Below, one piece after another: positions 8,196 through 17,724 of a DNA stretch of 64,000 nucleotides. Position 1 is the first letter of the stretch. Every line of letters starts with the position of its first letter. This DNA comes from Rahnella sikkimica (lineage in GTDB: Bacteria; Pseudomonadota; Gammaproteobacteria; Enterobacterales; Enterobacteriaceae): assembly GCF_002951615.1 (NCBI RefSeq), contig NZ_CP019062.1, positions 1,860,001 to 1,924,000 of the forward strand, written 5' to 3'. The notes under the pieces are model-generated. The model was not told the DNA's origin, searched no databases, and saw only the letters and a program-made list of their open reading frames with translations. The position numbers were made by a program, and so were the translations under genes.

Positions 8196-8850
8196 AATGA
8201 CGTTTATCCACGCGCGCCACGATACGATCGCCCAGCCACTGGATACCGCAGACGATGATAATCAGCACCACAATCACTTCTACCATCACCACGGTTTCAA
8301 ACCGCTGATAGCCGTAACGGATAGCCAGATCACCTAACCCGCCCGCACCGATTGCGCCCGCCATCGCCGAGGCACCAATCAGCGCTACCAGCGTCACGAT
8401 AAATCCGGACAAAATTCCCGGCAGCGCTTCCGGAATTAACACATCCCAGACGATGCGCAGCTTACTTGCCCCCATCGCCCGCACCGCGTCAATCAGCCCG
8501 CGATCCACATCACGCAGCGACACTTCGGCCACACGGGCAAAATACGGCGTAGCGGTAATAGAAAGCGGAACAATCGCCGCCCACGTACCCAGCGAGGTTC
8601 CCACCAGAAAACGCGTCACCGGGATCAGCGCCACCAGCAAAATGATGAACGGCAGCGATCGAAAGCCATTGATAACCAGCCCGAGCGAACGGTTAACCCA
8701 GTGGTTTTCAGCAATACCACCGGGGCTGCTCATGACCAGAATCAGCCCGAGCGGCAGACCGGCAACCAGTGAAAACAAACCCGAAACCGCCGTCATCAGC
8801 AGCGTTTCCTGGACGGCATTGAATAACAGATCAAGCATTACCGGAGACAT
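8194..8850 (-). CDS. MetI-type ABC permease
   Basis: A 218-residue inner-membrane permease of the methionine-uptake (MetI) type, with five hydrophobic segments. The cytoplasmic coupling loop is seen in DAVRAMGASKLRIVWDVLIPEALPGI near residues 121-146. It starts inside the end of the ATPase gene (20-base overlap), which indicates translational coupling. The genes run binding protein, ATPase, permease, the reverse of metNIQ of E. coli, so this is probably a paralogous system and methionine may not be its substrate. Confidence 0.88.
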   Translation of the reverse strand: MSPVMLDLLFNAVQETLLMTAVSGLFSLVAGLPLGLILVMSSPGGIAENHWVNRSLGLVINGFRSLPFIILLVALIPVTRFLVGTSLGTWAAIVPLSITATPYFARVAEVSLRDVDRGLIDAVRAMGASKLRIVWDVLIPEALPGILSGFIVTLVALIGASAMAGAIGAGGLGDLAIRYGYQRFETVVMVEVIVVLIIIVCGIQWLGDRIVARVDKRH

Positions 8851-9985
8851 AGCCCGTCAGCTCCACAGTGGCCTGGCGTTGTTGCAGCCAGTGTAAAACG
8901 GCCTGCTCGGACGCGGCGTCAGCCACCGGAACCGAGAAGAAGAAGCGCACGATGGCATAATGCTGAATATGGTCAACACCGCCCTGAATGAGCCGGAACT
9001 TGCCCGGTAACTCTGCCGCCATCTGGGTGATAATTTCGCCCTGACTGCCCTGCCCGGCATACTGCACGCTGTAAATCGCCTGCCCCTGACGTTCGGTTGT
9101 TAGTTCTTCAGCCAGCGCTTCGGGCAACTGTGGCAGCAAGCCCTGCAACAATGTGCGGGTCAGCTCGGATTGCGGATGGGCAAACACCTGCCACACCGGG
9201 CCTTCTTCAATGATTTCACCCGCGTTTATCACCGCAACGCGATGGGCGATTTTCTTGATCACTTCCATCTCATGGGTGATCAGTAAAATCGTGATCCCCA
9301 GTTTCTGATTCAGTGACTGGAGAAGCGCGAGTATTGAGCGGGTGGTTTCGGGGTCAAGCGCCGACGTAGCTTCATCACACAGCAATAAAGCCGGGCTGGC
9401 CGCCAGCGCGCGGGCAATGCCGACACGCTGCTTTTGCCCGCCTGACAACGCTGCCGGATAGCTTTTGGCTTTATCTTCCAGCCCGACCAGCGCCAGTAAT
9501 TCGGCCACACGCGCCTGACGACGCGCCTTGTCGAAACCGGCAATTTTCAGCGGCAGCGCGACGTTCTGCTCAACGGTTTTGGCCGACAGCAAATTAAAAT
9601 GCTGAAACACCATCCCGACGCGGCTACGTACCGACTGCCACTGTTTTTCACTCAGCCCGGTGATGGCGTGACCTTCTATTTCGATCACGCCTTCATCCGG
9701 CTGTTCCAGCCCGTTGAGACAGCGGATCAGGGTCGATTTCCCTGCCCCGCTGCGACCAATAATCCCGAGAATTTCGCCCCGCTTTACCGTTAACGACACG
9801 CTGTTCAGGGCCTGCGTTTCCCCGAACCGGCGGCTGACCTGATGCAACCGCACCACATTTTGTGCTGCATCCTTGCCAGCGATCCGGTCAGCCTGCGCCG
9901 GAGTGCCCGCCTGAGCGCGGCGGGCATTGTCCTTTTCCGGAGACGTAGCGGTAAACTGCGCCCCGGCCTCAGTGATTATTGTCAT
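8831..9985 (-). CDS. MetN-type ABC transporter ATPase
   Basis: A 384-residue ATPase of the MetN family. The nucleotide-binding domain shows Walker A GRSGAGKST near residues 78-86, signature LSGGQKQR near 180, Walker B LLLCDEATS and the switch His in LLITHEM. The C-terminal 90 residues form the NIL-type regulatory domain that in MetN binds the substrate and stops transport when it is abundant. About 43 polar residues precede the usual beginning of the family (VVRLHQVSRRF), longer than E. coli MetN. AAGGA lies nine bases before the ATG, supporting that start. It begins 12 bases after the binding-protein gene. Confidence 0.9.
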   Translation of the reverse strand: MTIITEAGAQFTATSPEKDNARRAQAGTPAQADRIAGKDAAQNVVRLHQVSRRFGETQALNSVSLTVKRGEILGIIGRSGAGKSTLIRCLNGLEQPDEGVIEIEGHAITGLSEKQWQSVRSRVGMVFQHFNLLSAKTVEQNVALPLKIAGFDKARRQARVAELLALVGLEDKAKSYPAALSGGQKQRVGIARALAASPALLLCDEATSALDPETTRSILALLQSLNQKLGITILLITHEMEVIKKIAHRVAVINAGEIIEEGPVWQVFAHPQSELTRTLLQGLLPQLPEALAEELTTERQGQAIYSVQYAGQGSQGEIITQMAAELPGKFRLIQGGVDHIQHYAIVRFFFSVPVADAASEQAVLHWLQQRQATVELTGYVSGNA

Positions 9986-9997
9986 GCTTTTACTTCC

Positions 9998-10840
9998 TTA
10001 CCAGGCCGTTATGCCAGTACCTTTATAAACCTTATCAAACACTTGCTTGACGGCGTCATTCTGATAAGAACTCACCAGCGTTTTCACCCAAGGCGCATTT
10101 ACATCCGCCGTTTTAACGGCGATGAAGTTGTTGTACGGGTTACCTTTTACCGGTTCCTGTGCGATACGGTCTGCCGGCGTCAGGCCACTTTTCAGCGCCC
10201 AGTCGGTGTTAACGATCGCCGCATCCAGATCAGGCACGGAGCGGCCGATAATGCCGGAATCCAATTCTTTGATCTTTACGTGGCGTGGATTTTCAATGAT
10301 GTCTGCGGTCGTGGCTGAAATACCTGCGCCCGGTTTCAGTTTGATCACACCCGATTGTTCCAGCAGCACCAGACCACGTGCTTCGTTCGCCGGATCGTTA
10401 GGCACACCGATCACTGCGCCATCTTTCAGTTCAGCGGCGGTTTTCACTTTTTTGGAGTACAAACCGATTGGCCAGACGGCGGTGTAACCGACGCGAACGA
10501 TATCGTAGTGATTCACTTTGATCTGGTTATCGAGGAACGGCTGATGCTGGAAGGCATTGGCGTCCACTTCACCGTTTTGCAGCGCTTCGTTTGGCTGGTT
10601 GTAATCGTTGAAAACGACCGGTTTCACGGTCAGCCCTTTCGCCGCTGCCTGTTTAATCACTTCGCGCCAGACGTCTTCGTCTTCGCCACTCATGATGCCG
10701 ACTTTAATGGTGGTTTTATCGGCTGCATGCGCTGCCGCAAGCGGTGCCAGAACGCTGCCGGAAATCACAACCGCAGAGGTGGCAGCCAGTAAAATAGTGC
10801 GCTTAAGGCGGGTCTTCGTTTTGTTAAACATTGCTTGCAT
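9998..10840 (-). CDS. MetQ/NlpA-type substrate-binding protein
   Basis: A 280-residue periplasmic binding protein of the MetQ/NlpA family. Family blocks seen are KVGIMSGEDEDVWREV at the start of the mature part, NEALQNGEVDANAFQHQPFL and VIGVPNDPANEARGLVLLE. The N-terminus is basic, then hydrophobic, ending AAAHAADK, which suggests ordinary signal-peptidase cleavage. There is no lipobox cysteine, whereas MetQ of E. coli is a lipoprotein. The ATG at 10840 was chosen because GGGGA lies seven bases before it and it gives a complete signal peptide. No MetJ-type AGACGTCT repeats were seen upstream. First gene of the importer operon. Confidence 0.9.
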   Translation of the reverse strand: MQAMFNKTKTRLKRTILLAATSAVVISGSVLAPLAAAHAADKTTIKVGIMSGEDEDVWREVIKQAAAKGLTVKPVVFNDYNQPNEALQNGEVDANAFQHQPFLDNQIKVNHYDIVRVGYTAVWPIGLYSKKVKTAAELKDGAVIGVPNDPANEARGLVLLEQSGVIKLKPGAGISATTADIIENPRHVKIKELDSGIIGRSVPDLDAAIVNTDWALKSGLTPADRIAQEPVKGNPYNNFIAVKTADVNAPWVKTLVSSYQNDAVKQVFDKVYKGTGITAW

Positions 10841-11041
10841 GGAGTATCCCCAAAAAGTAGATGAGAAGCCTGCGCAGAGCCGAGTTTCCGTGCAGGAATT
10901 TGGCGAGTATACCCATAGGCTTATTTCTTTATAATATTGTTTCAGAGATTCATATTCCTGAAACGAATATATGAAATGGGATAGTAAATCGATAAAAAAG
11001 CTAACCTTGCGGCAGTAAGGAAATTCCCGATCTGTGGCCAT

Positions 11042-11066
11042 AAAAAAACCCGCCGCAGCGGGTTTT
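11042..11066 (-). terminator. Terminator of opgB
   Basis: On the minus strand, AACCCGC-TGCG-GCGGGTT followed by TTTTTTA, about 35 bases after the opgB stop. Confidence 0.85.
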
Positions 11067-11098
11067 CCTCATTCCTGACAACAATACATTTATGACGG

Positions 11099-13405
11099 CT
11101 ACGACTGCGGATCAACCGGCTGAACTTCCAGCGATACCATGCCGATCCCGAGTTTACGCGGCTGGAAACCACCGCTGGTGCCTTCGGTCGGTTCGGTCGG
11201 TTCAGGTGGCGTAATCACGATACTTTGTGCCGCTTCCGGGTTGGTGAACTGCACCTTCACAATGCCGTCCTGATCGCCGAAGGTCACAAACTGTTCCTGG
11301 TCGCCAACGCGCACGGAAACCGGTTTGTCGATGTTGTTGCCGTAGGCTCTGGCACGGATCACCACATCAAACGTCTCGGGCAGCGGTTTGACATAATCGA
11401 TTTTCACCGACGGAGCCAGATTGGCATCCGACCAGCGTCCCCAGTTTTCCACCGAAGAAACGCCCGTAATCGCTTTCACCTGCTCGGGCAGGCCCGGCAC
11501 CATAAACGCGATCGACGGCGACTGGTACGTCGTCGCTTCATCATCAATGTTCAGCGCAGCCAGCGTTTTCTGGTAAATCGCATTGCTGCCCGACGTATCT
11601 TTGGCGAAGTCGACTTTGCCTTTGAACGTATCGCCAGTGACCTGAACGATGGACGGCTTCGCACCGAGGTTACCGGACGCCACGCAAAGACCGGTATTAA
11701 GCGACAATTCCGGTGCCCAAACCCGGCCCATTTCATAACATTTATCGACCCACACGAAGTTATCGCTGGTCGCCAGTCCGGCAAGCTGTTTCTTGAGTGG
11801 CGTCGACAGATACACATCAAACATCGGCTCGATTTTTTCGCCAGTCACTTTCAGGATGAACGGCGTCTTAATAGTCATGCCGGAGAACGTGAAGCTGCTG
11901 TCTTTGTTGTTGACCGTGTAATTCTTGATGCTGTTCGGGAAGCCCCATTGCTTGATAACCGCCGGTTTCCAGGCATTCACTTTGTCATCAATATTGAGGA
12001 ACTGCGCGGTCATGGATGTCGCAGAGAAACCGCTGCGCCCCAGGCCGATGTAATTATCACCGCCCATCATATCCAGCACCGTCGCACCGTTATCAAGGGT
12101 GCTGCGTTTCGCCGCGTTCAGCTCACCCACCGGTTTACGGCCATCGAGCACGAAGAACAGGTCCTTGCGGTTTTGCTTGGTCAGAATGTTATACGCGGTG
12201 TTGTTCATCGCCAGATGGTCTGAAGACACCACAATGAGGGTGTTATCGAAATAACCGGACGCTTTGATCTTGTCGATAAACGCCGAAATCAGCTCCTGAC
12301 TACAGGATACCGCGCTCAGGGACTGATTGGATTTCCCGTTTACTTTATAGTCTTTGCGGGTGCAACCCCGGGAAATAAAGCCGTCCGGGTGATGCGTATC
12401 GACCGTCAGCGCAAACAGCGAGAAAGGCTTGCCCTCTTTGCTCAGCGTGATGAATTTCTTATAAACCTCGTCGAGCAGCGTGTCGTCATACCAGCCCCAG
12501 TCGTTTTTATACGCCGGATCTGCCACGGTCGGACGCAGTTCGTTGTAGCCGTAAAGATGATCAAAACCGTGAGATTTCAGGAACGTGCCTTTTCCGGCAA
12601 ACGCCAGTTCCGCACCCTGATAGAAATAGTTGGTGTAACCCGCGCCTTTCAGCACATCGCCGAGACAGACGTTTTCCGGATAGAACGTGGCGAGCGCGCT
12701 GGACGCATTGCCATCAAACGGGGCAAACAGCGGGATACCGCACTGTGAAGCCACCATACCGGCGATGGTATAGCCGGTGCCGGGAACCTGTTTGGTATTG
12801 GTAAAATCAATGCTTTGCGCTTTATGGCGGCTTAGTTCGGTGGTCAGCCCCGGGAACACTTTTTCATCAAAATAAGTGCGTTCCAGACTTTCGCCATAGA
12901 TGTAAACCAGGTTAGGCTTTTTCGCGCCTTTCACCACTTTTTCCGGCACTTTGTAATAGGTGTCGAAGTCCGCGCCATTGCCGGAGATCTGCGTTTTTAC
13001 CAGGCGGGAAATATTTTGGAAAGCCTGCGTGGATCCGACCGAAAACACCGCCAGCACCACCGCCAGAACGCTGTACACCGCGCTGCTGTTTTTAGCGCGA
13101 CGCTGTTTCAGCGCCCACGCCAGCACCGCAAATACGGCAATCAGGCCCGCAAGTAGACCCAGGAAAGGCAGAATATATTTGTTCAGCCCGGCGCCTTTCA
13201 GACTGCTGGTCACGGTGTAAAGCACCGCGTCGGTAATGCCTTCGCCAGTAAAATAGTTACTGCCGATCAGAATGACGTTAAGGATGACGTAAAGGCCGAG
13301 GAAAAACAGAACCAGCGAGAACCAGACACGGCTGGCCGACGCACGGGTGACGTAGAAAAAAATAGAGGAAAGAAATAAAACAAAAGAAATTATCTCAGAA
13401 ACCAT
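11099..13405 (-). CDS. opgB: Phosphoglycerol transferase I
   Basis: A 768-residue enzyme that transfers phosphoglycerol from phosphatidylglycerol to osmoregulated periplasmic glucans. The N-terminal part has four membrane segments, with the family block YFTGEGITDAVLYT near residue 52. The large periplasmic domain belongs to the sulfatase/alkaline phosphatase fold: VYIYGESLERTYFDE holds the nucleophile region, and DTHHPDGF and VVSSDHLAMNN hold metal ligands. The C-terminal domain ends PRKLGIGMVSLEV, as in E. coli. The ATG at 13405 is chosen by homology (MVSEIISFVLFL); an upstream extension is possible but lacks support. The 440 bases upstream (13406-13846) show no convincing gene. Confidence 0.95.
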   Translation of the reverse strand: MVSEIISFVLFLSSIFFYVTRASASRVWFSLVLFFLGLYVILNVILIGSNYFTGEGITDAVLYTVTSSLKGAGLNKYILPFLGLLAGLIAVFAVLAWALKQRRAKNSSAVYSVLAVVLAVFSVGSTQAFQNISRLVKTQISGNGADFDTYYKVPEKVVKGAKKPNLVYIYGESLERTYFDEKVFPGLTTELSRHKAQSIDFTNTKQVPGTGYTIAGMVASQCGIPLFAPFDGNASSALATFYPENVCLGDVLKGAGYTNYFYQGAELAFAGKGTFLKSHGFDHLYGYNELRPTVADPAYKNDWGWYDDTLLDEVYKKFITLSKEGKPFSLFALTVDTHHPDGFISRGCTRKDYKVNGKSNQSLSAVSCSQELISAFIDKIKASGYFDNTLIVVSSDHLAMNNTAYNILTKQNRKDLFFVLDGRKPVGELNAAKRSTLDNGATVLDMMGGDNYIGLGRSGFSATSMTAQFLNIDDKVNAWKPAVIKQWGFPNSIKNYTVNNKDSSFTFSGMTIKTPFILKVTGEKIEPMFDVYLSTPLKKQLAGLATSDNFVWVDKCYEMGRVWAPELSLNTGLCVASGNLGAKPSIVQVTGDTFKGKVDFAKDTSGSNAIYQKTLAALNIDDEATTYQSPSIAFMVPGLPEQVKAITGVSSVENWGRWSDANLAPSVKIDYVKPLPETFDVVIRARAYGNNIDKPVSVRVGDQEQFVTFGDQDGIVKVQFTNPEAAQSIVITPPEPTEPTEGTSGGFQPRKLGIGMVSLEVQPVDPQS

Positions 13406-13795
13406 TTCAGCACCCTGTCTGATTAAACAATAAACGCTACGACCCATTTCTGCTGTTTTACGAGCAGCGCCGACGGTTCAACGCATCGAATGAATGGCCC
13501 GTTCGCCATTCACTTCATCCTTGATCCTTGAGACAGGAAAATTCATGCCAAAAACGGACAGCGTTATATAGCCCGTTGTCCCGAAGGGGTCAACGTTTAA
13601 ACACTGCGTCAGGTCATTGATTCGTCCTAAAAAACTCATCTTTAACAAATTTTTGAGGGTTAACTCTGCATGATAACTCAGAAATTTAACTTTCTGGTCA
13701 CCAATTTGTAAGAATTGCATGATAAGGGAATACTGTGAGCGAAATGTGGAGGAGGATTTGAAATTGAGAAATTCAGAATAAACCTTATGGGAAAT

Positions 13796-13837
13796 GCCTT
13801 GCTGACCGTCACGCAATACGTGGCGGAGCAGCAAGGC
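13796..13837 (-). other. Long stem-loop after livF
   Basis: Inverted repeat GCCTTGCTG / CAGCAAGGC enclosing a second imperfect stem (CCGTCACG / CGTGGCGG) with a CAATA loop. It lies ten bases after the livF stop but is not followed by a T-run, so it may protect the transcript end or assist termination rather than be a classical terminator. Confidence 0.55.
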
Positions 13838-13846
13838 AGAAGAGGA

Positions 13847-14563
13847 TTAAATTCCGCCTAAATAGGCTTTTCTGACCTCCTGATTGTGGAGCAATTCTTC
13901 CCCGGTTCCGCTCAGCCGTATCTGTCCGTTGACCATCACGTAACCCCTGTCGGAAAGCTTCAGTGCGTGATGTGCATTCTGTTCCACCAGGAAGATCGTC
14001 ATGCCGTTGCGTGCCAGTTCGCGCAGCGTCTGGAAAATCTGTTTAACGATGATCGGTGCCAGCCCGAGGCTCGGTTCATCGAGCAATAACAGTTTCGGAC
14101 GGCTCATCAGCGCACGCGCTATCGCCAGCATTTGCTGCTCACCGCCGGACATGGTCATCGCGCGCTGTTTCCGGCGCTCTTTCAGGCGGGGAAATAAATC
14201 GAACATGGTTTGCAAATCTTCCGCCGCATATTTATTTCCCACAGGAATGGTGCCCATCAGCAGATTCTCCTCGACAGTCATATCGGGGAAAACCCGCCGC
14301 CCTTCCGGCGATTGCGCAATCCCCGCCGACGCCACAAAGTGCGTGGATTTACGGCTGATATCTTCTCCGCGAAACAGGATTTGCCCGCTCTGCACGCGCG
14401 GCTGCCCGAAAATCGACATCAGCAGCGTGGATTTCCCTGCGCCGTTGGCCCCGATCAGTGCCACTGTTTCCCCCTCGTGCACCTGCAACGACACGTTTTG
14501 CAAAGCCTGAATAGCGCCATAAAAAACATCGACATCTCGAAACTCCAGCATCGTATCGCTCAT
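13847..14563 (-). CDS. livF: Branched-chain amino acid ABC transporter ATPase LivF
   Basis: A 238-residue ATPase of the LIV importer. Walker A is GANGAGKST near residues 38-46, the signature region reads MSGGEQQML near 139, Walker B is LLLLDEPSLGL, and the switch His lies in FLVEQNAHHAL. The short form and the AYLGG ending are typical of LivF. It is the last gene of livKHMGF and overlaps livG by four bases. Confidence 0.95.
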   Translation of the reverse strand: MSDTMLEFRDVDVFYGAIQALQNVSLQVHEGETVALIGANGAGKSTLLMSIFGQPRVQSGQILFRGEDISRKSTHFVASAGIAQSPEGRRVFPDMTVEENLLMGTIPVGNKYAAEDLQTMFDLFPRLKERRKQRAMTMSGGEQQMLAIARALMSRPKLLLLDEPSLGLAPIIVKQIFQTLRELARNGMTIFLVEQNAHHALKLSDRGYVMVNGQIRLSGTGEELLHNQEVRKAYLGGI

Positions 14564-15453
14564 AAGCTGACCTCATCGTCTTCATCAGCGCCGAGATAAG
14601 CGGCGATCACTTTTTCATCATTCTGAATCGCCTGCGGAGCGCCTTCGGCAATTACGTCGCCGTGGTCGAGTACGATGATGTGATCAGAAATCTCCATTAC
14701 CATCCCCATATCGTGTTCAATCAGCAGCACGGTAATGTCGTGATGATCGCGCAGAAAACGGATAATTTTGCTCAGCGTGCGTGTTTCAACCGGGTTCAGC
14801 CCCGCCGCCGGTTCATCGAGGCAAATCATTTCCGGCGCGGTACACATCGCCCGCGCGATTTCCAGACGCCGCTGTTGCCCGTAGGACATTTCCCCCGCCA
14901 GCCGGTTGGCGCAGTCCACCAGTTCCACCACCTCCAGCCAGTAAAATGCGCGATCCAGCGCCTGATTTTCCGCACGGCGGTAGCCCGGCGTATTCAGCAC
15001 ACCGGCAATCAGGTTGCGGTTAGTCTGCCTGTGCTGCGCCACCAGCAGGTTTTCGACGACGGACATTTCGCGGAACAGACGGATGTTCTGGAACGTCCGC
15101 GCCAGCCCGGCACGGTTCACCAGATGCGTTCCGCCAAACATTTTGTAGAATATCCGCTGCCCGAGCTGCGCCGGTTTCACCCAGTCACTGGCCTGGAATT
15201 TCTGCCCGAGCACCTGAATCACGTTGGTCGTACGCCGTTGCGTACTGAGTAAAATAGTGCCGCCGGTTGCCTTGTAAAATCCGGTCAGACAGTTAAATAC
15301 CGTGGTTTTCCCCGCGCCGTTCGGGCCGATTAATGCGGTGATTGAGCCGCGTTTCACGTCCAGATTGACGTCATTGAGCGCCCGGATCCCGCCAAAATGC
15401 ATCATCAGATGTTGCACGCTGAGAATGTTGTCACGTTTCAGAGTCTCATTCAT
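14560..15453 (-). CDS. livG: Branched-chain amino acid ABC transporter ATPase LivG
   Basis: A 297-residue partner ATPase of LivF. Walker A GPNGAGKTT lies near residues 42-50, the signature MSYGQQRRLEIARAM near 183, Walker B MICLDEPAAGLNP, and the switch His in LLIEHDMGMVM. It is longer than many LivG proteins because of an insert near residues 70-110 (containing STQRRTTNVIQVLGQKF), which enteric LivG proteins also have as far as I recall. It overlaps livM and livF by four bases each, so the three are coupled. Confidence 0.95.
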   Translation of the reverse strand: MNETLKRDNILSVQHLMMHFGGIRALNDVNLDVKRGSITALIGPNGAGKTTVFNCLTGFYKATGGTILLSTQRRTTNVIQVLGQKFQASDWVKPAQLGQRIFYKMFGGTHLVNRAGLARTFQNIRLFREMSVVENLLVAQHRQTNRNLIAGVLNTPGYRRAENQALDRAFYWLEVVELVDCANRLAGEMSYGQQRRLEIARAMCTAPEMICLDEPAAGLNPVETRTLSKIIRFLRDHHDITVLLIEHDMGMVMEISDHIIVLDHGDVIAEGAPQAIQNDEKVIAAYLGADEDDEVSL

Positions 15454-16739
15454 GGCGCGACGCCTTTACGCACGGTAAACCCGCTGCGGCTGATGCGGAT
15501 TAAACCGCGCGGACGCCAGATCATCATCACCACCATCAGCACGCCAAACAGCAGCACGCGGTATTCTGCAAAACTGCGCAACAGCTCCGGCGCAACGGTA
15601 AGGACAAACGCCGCCAGCACCACGCCGAGGGTCGAGCCCATCCCGCCGAGCACCACAATGGCGAGGATCAGCGCGGATTCAAAAAAGGTGAAAGACGTCG
15701 GGTTAACAAATCCCTGATAGGTGGCAAAAAATACCCCGGCAATACCGGCTGTTGATGCGCCAAGCGTAAACGCCGAAAGTTTTACCAGCACATGGTTAAG
15801 CCCCATGGCGCGACAGGCGATTTCGTCTTCACGCAGCGCTTCCCACGCACGGCCAATCGGCATCCGGGTCAGACGATGTTTGATAAACAGCACCAGCAGC
15901 ACCACCAGAACCAGCACCGCGTAGATAAAAATAAACTTCATGTTCGGGTTATAGGTCAGATGAAAAAACTCATGAAACGGCACGCCGCCCTCTTTCGCCC
16001 GCCTGCCGAATTCCAGCCCGAAGAATGTGGGTGGCGGCGCGGAAACGCCGTTCGGCCCGCCGGTAAACGACAGCCAGTTGGTCAGCACCAGACGGATGAT
16101 TTCCCCGAACCCGAGCGTCACAATAGCCAGATAATCGCCGTGCATCCGCAACACAGGGAAACCCAGCAGCGCACCCGCCAGCGCGGCCATGATCGCCGCC
16201 AGCGGCAACATTGACCAGAATCCGAGGCCGAGATACTGATAGCCGAGCGCCAGGCCATACGCGCCAATCGCGTAAAAAGCCACGTACCCGAGATCTAACA
16301 ACCCGGCCAGCCCGACCACGATATTCAGCCCGAGCCCAAGAAGGACATAAATCAGCCCCAGAATAGCGACGGTCAGAATGTATTTCGTGGCCACAAAAGG
16401 GAAGAAAATCGCCAGCACCAGAATCAGCGGAATGACCCAACGCAGGTTACTTTTGTAATCCGGCGGACGCACATACACCCCGGCGCTGTCCGCCTCGAAC
16501 CGCACACGCATTTTCTGCCCTGACGCCGTGTCCAAAAACGCGCTGAGCAGAAACCGCCCGAGCATCACCGCAGCGATAATCCACACCAGCCGCTGGCTGT
16601 GGAACGTAAAACTGTAGCCATCAAGCACAACGCCGACGACCGGGCCGAAAATAATCAGCGCAACCAGCCCGGCAAAAATGGCATCGAGCACACAACGTTT
16701 GAGCGAAAACCCGCTCCTCACCTCAGTTTGTGACGTCAT
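15450..16739 (-). CDS. livM: Branched-chain amino acid ABC permease LivM
   Basis: A 429-residue inner-membrane permease. The first 110 residues hold extra hydrophobic segments before the conserved LivM core, which begins near ILTVAILGLIYVLLGLGLN and includes GLLDLGYVAFYAIGAYG and the cytoplasmic loop GRAWEALREDEIACRAMGLN near residue 310. The ATG follows GAGGGG. It begins nine bases after livH. Confidence 0.95.
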   Translation of the reverse strand: MTSQTEVRSGFSLKRCVLDAIFAGLVALIIFGPVVGVVLDGYSFTFHSQRLVWIIAAVMLGRFLLSAFLDTASGQKMRVRFEADSAGVYVRPPDYKSNLRWVIPLILVLAIFFPFVATKYILTVAILGLIYVLLGLGLNIVVGLAGLLDLGYVAFYAIGAYGLALGYQYLGLGFWSMLPLAAIMAALAGALLGFPVLRMHGDYLAIVTLGFGEIIRLVLTNWLSFTGGPNGVSAPPPTFFGLEFGRRAKEGGVPFHEFFHLTYNPNMKFIFIYAVLVLVVLLVLFIKHRLTRMPIGRAWEALREDEIACRAMGLNHVLVKLSAFTLGASTAGIAGVFFATYQGFVNPTSFTFFESALILAIVVLGGMGSTLGVVLAAFVLTVAPELLRSFAEYRVLLFGVLMVVMMIWRPRGLIRISRSGFTVRKGVAP

Positions 16740-16748
16740 TTTTTCCCC

Positions 16749-17663
16749 TCACACTTTCGTCACAACCGGACGACCCAGCAGGCCCTGAGGGCGGAAAATG
16801 AGGATCACCACCAGCAATCCAAACGAAAAGACATCTTTGTAATCCGAGTTCACCATGCCCGAGAACTGCGCTTCGGCGATCCCCAGAATCAGGCCACCCA
16901 GCATCGCTCCGGGCAACGAACCAATACCGCCCAGTACCGCCGCCGTGAACGCTTTAATACCGATGATAAATCCGGCGTAAAAATCAAACGTGCCGTAATT
17001 CATGGTGACCAGCACGCCCGCCAGCCCGGCCATCGCCGCGCCAATCATAAAAACCAGCGAAATAATGCGGTCGGTATTGATGCCGAGAATCGAGGCCATT
17101 TTGCGATCCTGCTGCACGGCGCGGCACATGCGACCGAGCCTGGTATTGCTGATAATCCACGACAGCACCAGCATCCCGACGAAAGAAGCCACCAGGATGA
17201 ACAGCTTGGTGTACGTCATCTGCACGAAACTTTCGCCGATATGAAAACGCAGCGCGCCGTCCAGCATGGTCGGGATCCCCTGCTGGCGCGGTCCCTGACT
17301 GATTTGTGCGTAGTTTTGCAGGATAAGCGACATTCCGATGGCAGAGATGAGCGGCGCCAGGCGGGTGGAATTTCGCAACGGTTTGTAGGCAATACGTTCA
17401 ATCGCCCAGCCATAAACGCCGGTCACCACAATGGTGAACACCAGCGTGCCGAGGATCAGCAGCGGAAAGGAATGCAGCCCGAAGAAGGAAAGCAGCGCCA
17501 GCGCGATGGCACACAGGTACGCAGAAATCATGTAAACCTCGCCGTGAGCGAAGTTAATCATGCCGATAATACCGTAAACCATGGTGTAGCCGATGGCGAT
17601 CAAACCGTAGACAGCGCCGAGCGTGATGCCATTGAACAGTTGTTGCAGAAAGAATGAATCCAT
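16749..17663 (-). CDS. livH: Branched-chain amino acid ABC permease LivH
   Basis: A 304-residue inner-membrane permease, partner of LivM. The opening FLQQLFNGITLGAVYGLIAIG, the block GMINFAHGEVYMISAY near residues 35-50 and the EAQFSGMVNSDYKDV segment near the end are typical. It is separated from the binding-protein gene by 61 bases containing a stable stem-loop, which would allow more binding protein than membrane components to be made. Confidence 0.95.
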   Translation of the reverse strand: MDSFFLQQLFNGITLGAVYGLIAIGYTMVYGIIGMINFAHGEVYMISAYLCAIALALLSFFGLHSFPLLILGTLVFTIVVTGVYGWAIERIAYKPLRNSTRLAPLISAIGMSLILQNYAQISQGPRQQGIPTMLDGALRFHIGESFVQMTYTKLFILVASFVGMLVLSWIISNTRLGRMCRAVQQDRKMASILGINTDRIISLVFMIGAAMAGLAGVLVTMNYGTFDFYAGFIIGIKAFTAAVLGGIGSLPGAMLGGLILGIAEAQFSGMVNSDYKDVFSFGLLVVILIFRPQGLLGRPVVTKV

Positions 17664-17684
17664 AAATACGCAGTCTCTTTTTGC

Positions 17685-17708
17685 GACCGCGTTCGCCGGA
17701 ACGCGGTC
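17685..17708 (-). other. Stem-loop between the binding-protein gene and livH
   Basis: GACCGCGTTC / GAACGCGGTC with a four-base loop and no T-run after it on the coding strand. Such hairpins after binding-protein genes commonly protect the upstream message from 3' decay. Role inferred. Confidence 0.6.
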
Positions 17709-17724
17709 TTTGTCTGATATGGTT

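Noticed and set aside
10841..11041. Search for MetJ boxes or a SAM riboswitch before the MetQ-like gene
   Set aside because: No repeats resembling AGACGTCT and no riboswitch-like structure could be recognised by eye.
11225..12223. Long open frame antisense to opgB
   Set aside because: It mirrors the codon bias of opgB on the other strand; composition is Arg/His rich with no domain.
13478..13834. A 118-residue open frame between livF and opgB
   Set aside because: No recognisable domain, no convincing ribosome site, poor codon choice for this genome, and it runs through a stem-loop. Treated as chance.
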